Assembly: GCA_035937595.1 (NCBI GenBank)
Contig: DASZHS010000009.1
Coordinates: 1-19,815 of the forward strand
Direction: 5' to 3'
Source: Palsa-459 sp035937595
GTDB lineage: Bacteria > Actinomycetota > Acidimicrobiia > Acidimicrobiales > RAAP-2
DNA: 19,815 nt
The translations under genes and the position numbers were made by a program. The notes below the pieces were generated by a model. It saw only the letters and a list, made by a program, of their open reading frames with translations, ran no database searches and was not told the origin of the DNA. Positions within the stretch are counted from its first letter, which is position 1. The number at the start of each line of letters is the position of its first letter. Below, in pieces: positions 14,619 through 19,815 of this stretch.

Positions 14619-15085
14619 GGCGGACCCGGCACCCCGAGGTGGCGGGCGGCGACGACCTCCTCGCGGAGGACCCCGGCGTAGAGGTCGCCGATCGCGAGGG
14701 CGAGCTCCCGATCGACCCGGGCGAGGACGGCACCTTCGCCGGGGCTCGAGACGCACTGGGCCGCGGCACGCACGAACCCGTCGTAGCTCGCCGAGAGGTG
14801 GGCGGTCAGCTGTGGGTCCGGGGTGGGCAGCAGGTCGGTGTTCTCCCCGTTCGCGTCCTGGAAGAGCTCGGCGCAGTCGGTCCGCAGGACCACGGCGGCA
14901 CGCCGGGCCGCGATCGCGTCGTGCACGCGCGTCGCGTCGCGTCGGAGCGTCTGGACCCCCTGTCCGAAGGACCCTTCGGCCGCCCAGCTCCGCACGGCCG
15001 CGGCGGGCGAGACGCTCGACCCGCAGCCGGCGAGCGCGCCCGCGGCGACGACGGCCACCACGGCGGCCGCGGCGCGGGGTGTCAT
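14615..15085 (-). CDS. small lipoprotein, mostly helical, with two cysteines
   Basis: 156 aa from ATG at 15085, overlapping the tyrS stop as ATGA. Lipoprotein signal: a hydrophobic Ala/Val stretch and LAGC with the lipid cysteine at 21. The mature part is helical and contains RTDCAELFQDANGENTDLLP and then AAAQCVSS; C71 and C111 could form a disulfide outside the membrane. LPTPDPQLTAHLSASYDGF between them looks like a conserved loop. No enzymatic motif is visible and I do not recognise the family. Its stop overlaps the flavin-reductase gene, so three genes in a row are translationally coupled. Confidence 0.8.
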   Translation of the reverse strand: MTPRAAAAVVAVVAAGALAGCGSSVSPAAAVRSWAAEGSFGQGVQTLRRDATRVHDAIAARRAAVVLRTDCAELFQDANGENTDLLPTPDPQLTAHLSASYDGFVRAAAQCVSSPGEGAVLARVDRELALAIGDLYAGVLREEVVAARHLGVPGPP

Positions 15086-16371
15086 CCAGCGACGACGAGG
15101 TGAGGGCGTCGCTTCCCGCGCCGCAGAAGGACGTAGCGGCCGTGGAGCAGGTCGGCCTCCCCCACCGACGCGTCGACCTCGGCCACGCGGCGGTTGTTGA
15201 GATAGACCCCGCCCTGGTCGATCGCACGTCGCGCCTCGCCGTTCGACGCGCACATGCCCGTCGTCACGAGCAGCTCGACGACCGTGATCCCCCCGACGAT
15301 CGACGCTCGCCCGACGATCGTCGACGGCGCGTCGGCGGTCACCGCCTCGAGGGTGGGACGATCGAGGTCGAAGATCGACTCGTCGAAGAGCGCCTCGGAG
15401 GTCGCGGCGGCCGCCGCTGCCTCCGCCTCCGAGTGCACGAAGGCGACGACCGCCAAGGCGAGCCGGCGCTGGGCGACCCGGCCCGCCGGGTCGGTCGCGA
15501 GCGTGCCCTCGAGTGCGGTGATCTCCTCGTGGTCGAGGAACGTGAGCATGCGCAGCGAGGTGCCGACGGCGTCGTCGTCGAGGTTCACGAAGTACTGGTA
15601 CAGCTGGAACGGCGAGGTGCGCTGGCGGTCGAGCCACACCCACTCGTCGGTGAGCGTGGACTTGCCGAGCTTCGTGCCGTCCGCCCGGGTCAACAGGGGC
15701 GTCGTGAGGCCGTAGGCCTGGTCGCCCGTCAGCTTCTTCACGAGCTCGATGGCCAGCGTGATGTTGCCCCACTGGTCCGAGCCGCCGAGCTGGAGGTCGC
15801 AGCCGTACTCGACGTGCAGCCGGTAGAAGTCGTAGGCCTGCAGGAGCATGTAGCTGAACTCGGCGTAGGAGATGCCGCCGTCGACGCGATCGAGGCGCGA
15901 GCGCACCGACTCCTTCGCGATCATCTGGCTCACCGTGAAGTGCTTGCCGACCTCACGCAGGAAGTCAGTCACGGTGAGCGTCGTGAGCCAGGTCGCGTTG
16001 TCGACGAGCACCGCGGTGCGGTCGCCCGCCGCCGGGTCGAAGTCGAGGTAGCGGACCAGCTGCTCGCGGACCGCGGCGATGTTGGCCCCCACCTCCGCCT
16101 CGGTGAGCAGCTGTCGCTCGTCGGCGCGGCCCCCCGGGTCGCCGATCAGGCCCGTGCCGCCGCCCGCGACGACGATCGGCCGGTTCCCGGCCAGCTGCAG
16201 TCGTCGCAGGGTGACCAGCTGGACGAGGTTGCCCACGTGCAGGCTCGGCGCGGTGGGGTCGAACCCGATGTAGCCCGTCACGCCGCCGCGGTCGAGCCGC
16301 GCGAGGATCTCTGCGTCGGTGACCTGGTGGATCAGCCCGCGGAAGGCGAGGTCCTCGGAGAGCGAGGGCAT
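15082..16371 (-). CDS. tyrS: tyrosyl-tRNA synthetase
   Basis: Class I synthetase charging tRNA-Tyr, acting as a homodimer. 429 aa from ATG at 16371, the standard bacterial TyrRS length. Seen: GYIGFDPTAPSLHVGN with the HIGH-type motif (HVGN), LQLGGSDQWGNI for tyrosine recognition, DGTKLGKS as the KMSKS-type loop, and a C-terminal S4-like RNA-binding domain (GEARRAIDQGGVYLNNRRV). No strong SD sequence precedes the ATG. I saw no T-box leader in the 46-bp gap upstream. Confidence 0.98.
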   Translation of the reverse strand: MPSLSEDLAFRGLIHQVTDAEILARLDRGGVTGYIGFDPTAPSLHVGNLVQLVTLRRLQLAGNRPIVVAGGGTGLIGDPGGRADERQLLTEAEVGANIAAVREQLVRYLDFDPAAGDRTAVLVDNATWLTTLTVTDFLREVGKHFTVSQMIAKESVRSRLDRVDGGISYAEFSYMLLQAYDFYRLHVEYGCDLQLGGSDQWGNITLAIELVKKLTGDQAYGLTTPLLTRADGTKLGKSTLTDEWVWLDRQRTSPFQLYQYFVNLDDDAVGTSLRMLTFLDHEEITALEGTLATDPAGRVAQRRLALAVVAFVHSEAEAAAAAATSEALFDESIFDLDRPTLEAVTADAPSTIVGRASIVGGITVVELLVTTGMCASNGEARRAIDQGGVYLNNRRVAEVDASVGEADLLHGRYVLLRRGKRRPHLVVAG

Positions 16372-16417
16372 GCGCGCAGTCTGCCAGAGGCGTCCTTCGT
16401 CGCCGGCGGCAAGGGAC

Positions 16418-17197
16418 CTACAGGGCGGGCGTGAAGTTCGACGTGAGGTGGCGCTGGAGCCACTCGACGAACGTCGCCCACGTCCCGGTCACCTCGAGCA
16501 CGCCGATCGCGATGAGCAGCAGCCCGCCGACGCGGAGGAGCAGCACCGTGTGGCGGCGGGCGAACTTCGAGACGGACGCCATCGTGTCCGCCGCGACGGC
16601 GGCGACGAGGAAGGGGACGCCGAGGCCGAGGCAGTAGACGGCCGTGAGCAGCGAGCCCCGCCACGCCGTCGCGCCGGGCGTCGTGCTCGACAGCGCGAGG
16701 ATCGCGCCGAGGGCAGGCCCGATGCACGGCGACCACCCGACGCCGAAGAGCACGCCGAGGATCCCCGCGCCACCCACGGTGGCGCTCGGCAGCCAGTGCA
16801 CGCGCGCCTCGCGGTTGAGCAGCGAGGAGGACGGGAGCCATCCCGCGAAGAGCAGGCCGAACAGGATCGTGACCGACCCGAAGACGAGCTGGAGCACGCG
16901 CTCGTGGGTGCGGAAGGACTCGCCGATCCCGCCGAAGATGGTGCCCAAAGAGACGTAGACGAAGGAGAACCCGACGACGAACGCCATCGCCCCGGCGAGC
17001 GCACGCCCCGGGCGGCGGCGGCGCGCCGGGGCGACGGCCTCGACGCCCGTCGCCCCGCCGAGGAACGCGACGTAGCCGGGGACGAGCGGGAGCACGCACG
17101 GCGAGAAGAACGAGACGAGCCCGGCGGCGAAGGCGATCGGCACCGCCAGGAGGGCCGAGCCGTGCAGGACCGAGTTCTGGACCGACGAGAGCAGCAT
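16418..17197 (-). CDS. ccdA: CcdA/DsbD-type thiol-disulfide transmembrane protein
   Basis: 259 aa from ATG at 17197; a GTG directly before it (17200) is equally possible, and no SD sequence decides. About six membrane helices. The two redox cysteines of the family are in FSPCVLPLVPGY and GWSPCIGPALG, each in the first helix of its half of the duplicated fold. CcdA carries reducing equivalents from cytoplasmic thioredoxin across the membrane, commonly to the thioredoxin-like protein that keeps apocytochrome c cysteines reduced. That partner and the ResB/ResC heme-ligation proteins are not in the window. It lies 30 bases after menD, consistent with co-expression of respiratory-chain cofactor and cytochrome genes. 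Confidence 0.94.
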   Translation of the reverse strand: MLLSSVQNSVLHGSALLAVPIAFAAGLVSFFSPCVLPLVPGYVAFLGGATGVEAVAPARRRRPGRALAGAMAFVVGFSFVYVSLGTIFGGIGESFRTHERVLQLVFGSVTILFGLLFAGWLPSSSLLNREARVHWLPSATVGGAGILGVLFGVGWSPCIGPALGAILALSSTTPGATAWRGSLLTAVYCLGLGVPFLVAAVAADTMASVSKFARRHTVLLLRVGGLLLIAIGVLEVTGTWATFVEWLQRHLTSNFTPAL

Positions 17198-17227
17198 CAC
17201 CGGGCAGGGTCGACGCGCCGCATGCCG

Positions 17228-18949
17228 CTACCGTCCGAGCGCCGTGCGCGCGGCGGCGCCCGCGACGCTCCCGAGGTGACGGTGCAGCTCGACGTTGCGG
17301 TCGCGATCGGGCACCGCGGCGACCACGACGGTCACCCCGTCGGTCGAGAGGCCCGCGTCGAGGGCGCTCGACAGCCCGTCGAGGTCCTTCACCTCGCGCA
17401 CCTCGCACCCGAAGCCGGTCGCGACGTCAGCGATCGCGACCGACGGCGGCGTCGCGAACAGCCGCTCGAAGGCGGCGTGGTCGACCGAGCCCCGCTGCGG
17501 CAGGAACGAGAAGATCCCGCCGCCGTGGTTGTCCGCGACGACGAGCACGCAGCGACCGCCCACCTCGCCGAGCCCGCTCGCGAGCGCGCCCGCGTCGTGC
17601 AGGAACGCTAGGTCGCCAAGGAGGCCGACGGCGCGGCTCCCCGCGGCGACGCCGAGGGCGGTGGAGACGACGCCGTCGATGCCGTTCGCGCCGCGGTTCG
17701 CGAACACCCTCGGCGCCGTCGCCACGGCGCCGCCGAACCACTCGACGTCGCGCACCGGCATCGAGTTGGAGACGACCAGGTCGACGCCTTGTGGCACGGT
17801 CCGGTAGAGGCGGCGCGCGACGGAGGGCTCGGTGAGCTCGGCGTCGCAGGCCACGGCGAAGCACGCCTCCGCCGCGTCGTCCGCGGCGCGCCACGCGGAC
17901 AGGAACTCGGCGGGGGCACCGAGCGGGGCGAGCGCCGCCGCCGCGCGCGCCCAGGGGGTGGGTGCGGCCGCGATCACCTCGGCGACGAGGCCGTGGGGAT
18001 CGTCGGGCCACCCCGAGGCGGACACCGCGAGCAGCCGCGGCGCCCAGGCGACGAGCGCGTCGCCGAGCGCGCGCGACGCCGGCGGCGCGCCGAGGGTGAC
18101 GACGACGTCGGGGCGCAGGGCGTCGCGCACGACCCCGTCGCCCGCGAGCGCATCGAACGACGTGACGAGGCAGGGGTGCGCCCGTCGAGCGCCGGAGAGG
18201 GGGTCGGCCAGGACCGGCCAGCCGTGGCGCTCGGCGACCGCCAGGACCGCGTCGGCGTCGCCCGCGCCACGACCCGCGACCAGCACGCCCCGGGCGCCGG
18301 CCAGCTCGGCGAAGGGCCCGGCCGCGCCGACCGCGGGCGTGGTCACCGTCCGCCACGGTGCCGCGTCGCCCCGCCCCGGCGGCACCTCGGCGGGCGGCGC
18401 GTCCAGCGGCTCGACGAACGGCAGGTTCAGGTGCACCGGACCGCCGCCCGCGACGGCCGCGGCGAGCACGCGGGACGCGAGCGCCCGCCACGAGGGTGCC
18501 GACGACCGCCGGAGGACGCCGGGGTCCTCGAAGCGTCGCACCGCGCCGCCGAAGAGCTTCACCTGGTCGATCGTCTGGGGCGCGCCGACGCCCCGCAGCT
18601 CAGGCGGGCGATCGGCGGTGAGCACGACGAGCGGCACCCCGGCGAGGTCGGCCTCGACCACCGCGGCGGTGAGCTCGGCCGCCGCCGTGCCGGAGGTCAC
18701 GACGATCGCGACGGGTCGCGACGTCGCGAGCGCCCGCCCGATCGCGAAGAACCCAGCCGAGCGCTCGTCCAGCCGCACGTGCAGGTGCAGCCCCGGCGTG
18801 TCCAGCGCACCGAGCACGAGCGGCGTCGACCTCGAGCCGGGACACACCACGACGTCGACCACGCCGCCCCGCGCGAGCTCGTCGAAGAGCGTCCGCGAGA
18901 ACGCGGCCTGCGCGGCGGCGGCGTCGAGGTGCGGGGGTACGCTCGCCAT
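17228..18949 (-). CDS. menD: SEPHCHC synthase (menaquinone biosynthesis)
   Basis: Thiamin-diphosphate enzyme joining isochorismate and 2-oxoglutarate in the classical menaquinone route. 573 aa from ATG at 18949; a TTG directly before it is less likely. Seen: VVCPGSRSTPL, RLDERSAGFFAIGRA (with the TPP-activating glutamate), TSGTAAAEL, LTADRPPELRGVGAPQTIDQ, and the TPP/Mg motif GLLGDLAFLHDAGAL followed by VVADNHGGGIFSFLP. GCAAGG... before the start could be a weak SD sequence. The start codon is only two bases from that of the divergent menH, so any promoter must lie inside menH. MenF is not in the window. Confidence 0.97.
   Translation of the reverse strand: MASVPPHLDAAAAQAAFSRTLFDELARGGVVDVVVCPGSRSTPLVLGALDTPGLHLHVRLDERSAGFFAIGRALATSRPVAIVVTSGTAAAELTAAVVEADLAGVPLVVLTADRPPELRGVGAPQTIDQVKLFGGAVRRFEDPGVLRRSSAPSWRALASRVLAAAVAGGGPVHLNLPFVEPLDAPPAEVPPGRGDAAPWRTVTTPAVGAAGPFAELAGARGVLVAGRGAGDADAVLAVAERHGWPVLADPLSGARRAHPCLVTSFDALAGDGVVRDALRPDVVVTLGAPPASRALGDALVAWAPRLLAVSASGWPDDPHGLVAEVIAAAPTPWARAAAALAPLGAPAEFLSAWRAADDAAEACFAVACDAELTEPSVARRLYRTVPQGVDLVVSNSMPVRDVEWFGGAVATAPRVFANRGANGIDGVVSTALGVAAGSRAVGLLGDLAFLHDAGALASGLGEVGGRCVLVVADNHGGGIFSFLPQRGSVDHAAFERLFATPPSVAIADVATGFGCEVREVKDLDGLSSALDAGLSTDGVTVVVAAVPDRDRNVELHRHLGSVAGAAARTALGR
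18938..18943 (+). promoter_or_regulatory. candidate -10 box TACGCT for menH, inside menD
   Basis: TACGCT is eight bases before the menH ATG and lies within the 5' end of menD. It would give a leaderless or nearly leaderless menH message. No -35 consensus is seen, so this is a weak call. Confidence 0.25.
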
Positions 18950-18951
18950 CA

Positions 18952-19713
18952 ATGGCCTTGCTCGCCGCGGCGCACGCCGGCGAGGGCCCGACGGTCGTCC
19001 TCCTGCACGGCTTCACCCAGACCGCGTCGTCCATGGGGCCGATCGCGGAGCGACTGGCCGCGACGCGCCACGTGGTCGCCGTCGACCTGCCGGGCCACGG
19101 CGGGTCGGCCTCGGTTCGCGCCGACCTCGACGGCGCCGCGGCCCTCGTCGTCGACGCCGCGGGCGACGGCCCCTTCGACCTCGTCGGGTACTCGCTCGGT
19201 GGGCGGATCGCGCTGCACGTCGCGTGCGCCGCGCCGGCCGGGCTGGGCTCGACGGTCGCCATCTCGGCCTCGCCCGGGATCGCCGACGCCGCCGCGCGCC
19301 ACGCGCGGCTCGAGCGTGACCTCGCCCTCGCCGACCAGCTGGAGGCCGACGGCGACGTGGAGGGCTTCCTCGCGCGGTGGCTCGCCAACCCGCTCTTCGC
19401 CACGCTGCGCGCGGAGCGTGCGGATCTCGCGGGCCGCGCTGCGGCGAACACGGCGGCCGGACTCGTCGACAGCCTGCGTCGCTGCTCGGTCGGCACGCAG
19501 CGCTGGCTCGGCGACGAGCTCGCCCGCCTCGACCGGCCGCTGCTCTTCCTGAGCGGCGCGCGCGACGACGCCTTCGTCGCCTCGGCGTGCGCGGTCGCGG
19601 CGAGGAGCCGGGTCGTCGCGGTTGGCGTCGTGCCGGGTGCGGGGCACGTCGCGCACCTCGAGCAGCCCGACGTCACCGTGCGGCTGCTCGAGAGCGTCCT
19701 CACGGCGCCCTGA
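18952..19713 (+). CDS. menH: SHCHC synthase-like alpha/beta hydrolase (menaquinone biosynthesis)
   Basis: 253 aa from ATG at 18952. MenH eliminates pyruvate from the MenD product. Seen: VVLLHGFTQTASSM (oxyanion region), DLPGHGGS, the nucleophile elbow GYSLGGR with S81, the acid in LSGARDDAF (D205) and H232 in GAGHVAHLEQP, which together form the triad spaced as in E. coli MenH. HGFTQT and GYSxGGR are typical of MenH among alpha/beta hydrolases, and the adjacent menD and menA strengthen the call. Some alpha/beta hydrolases are hard to tell apart, so a related activity cannot be fully excluded. Confidence 0.88.
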   Translation: MALLAAAHAGEGPTVVLLHGFTQTASSMGPIAERLAATRHVVAVDLPGHGGSASVRADLDGAAALVVDAAGDGPFDLVGYSLGGRIALHVACAAPAGLGSTVAISASPGIADAAARHARLERDLALADQLEADGDVEGFLARWLANPLFATLRAERADLAGRAAANTAAGLVDSLRRCSVGTQRWLGDELARLDRPLLFLSGARDDAFVASACAVAARSRVVAVGVVPGAGHVAHLEQPDVTVRLLESVLTAP

Positions 19714-19722
19714 GCGCGCCAC

Positions 19723-19738
19723 GGTCGTCACGACGACC
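19723..19738. terminator. palindrome between convergent menH and menA
   Basis: GGTCGT-CACG-ACGACC, a perfect 6-bp stem with a 4-base loop, ten bases after the menH stop and spanning the menA stop. There is no T-run on either strand, so it may be a weak bidirectional terminator or chance. Confidence 0.35.
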
Positions 19739-19815
19739 ACCACAGCCCCACGGCCAGTGCCAGTCCCGCCACGAGCTGCAGGCGCGCGGTCCTCGCGAGG
19801 ACCGGGAGCAGCGCG
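19728..19815 (-). CDS. menA: C-terminal end of 1,4-dihydroxy-2-naphthoate polyprenyltransferase (partial)
   Basis: Only the last 28 residues and the TGA stop (19730-19728) are in the window. The sequence is a hydrophobic helix ending WWSS, preceded by ARTARLQLVAGLALAVGL, which matches the usual MenA C terminus (T-x-R-L-Q-L followed by a final helix). It fits with menD and menH next to it. MenA attaches the prenyl chain to DHNA in the membrane. The call rests on a short segment plus context. Confidence 0.68.
   Translation of the reverse strand, partial: ALLPVLARTARLQLVAGLALAVGLWWSS

Noticed and set aside
14179..16434. 751-codon open frame on the plus strand
   Set aside because: Shadow of flavin reductase, lipoprotein and tyrS on the other strand; low-complexity, no motif.
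17789..19552. 587-codon open frame on the plus strand
   Set aside because: Runs antisense to menD and then out of frame through menH; no recognisable protein.
1..19815. Mobile element, phage, CRISPR, toxin-antitoxin or defence genes
   Set aside because: No transposase, integrase, spaced direct repeats or defence domains were seen; codon use is uniform across the window.

Overview
This window looks like the chromosome of a high-GC actinobacterium. The evidence is the very GC-rich, strongly G/C-ending codon use, the frequent GTG starts, the actinobacterial gene order aroC-aroK-aroB-aroQ-efp-nusB, and an aa3-type oxidase with the actinobacterial caa3_CtaG assembly factor. Acidimicrobiia is my best guess; that is inference from protein flavour, not from a marker search. 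The DNA is core rather than accessory: I see no transposase, integrase, phage gene, CRISPR array, tRNA or rRNA, and no gene-free stretch longer than about 200 bp.

Layout. (1) 1-7117, minus strand: a cytochrome c oxidase region. It reads, in transcription order, an SCO-type copper chaperone fused to a polytopic membrane domain, a beta-propeller-like lipoprotein, ctaG, then behind its own near-consensus promoter a cupredoxin-like membrane protein with a CuA-like but incomplete metal site, ctaC (subunit II) and ctaD (subunit I, cut by the window edge). (2) 7257-7718, plus strand: a small conserved two-helix membrane protein whose 3' end overlaps nusB tail to tail. (3) 7604-12633, minus strand: nfuA-like Fe-S carrier, aroC, aroK, aroB, aroQ (shikimate pathway), efp and nusB, with four-base stop/start overlaps through aroC-aroK-aroB-aroQ. 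(4) 12673-14061: three small genes of unknown role, a YkgJ-like cysteine-rich protein (+), a zinc-knuckle protein (-) and a 76-aa protein (+). (5) 14058-18949, minus strand: menD, ccdA, tyrS, a small lipoprotein and a flavin-reductase-like protein. (6) 18952-19815: menH (+), whose start codon is two bases from that of menD, and the C-terminal end of menA (-) at the window edge.

How the parts fit. Most of the window serves aerobic respiration and its cofactors. MenD, MenH and MenA make menaquinone, and the shikimate genes supply the chorismate that feeds it. CcdA handles thiol transfer for cytochrome c maturation. SCO and CtaG help assemble the copper centres of the CtaC/CtaD oxidase. EF-P, NusB, TyrS and Nfu are housekeeping.

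I did not find a clearly new multi-gene system. The points most worth a second look are the SCO-membrane fusion, the degenerate CuA-like protein leading the oxidase operon with an interleaved-hairpin leader, the back-to-back menD/menH starts, and the cysteine-rich protein beside nfu.
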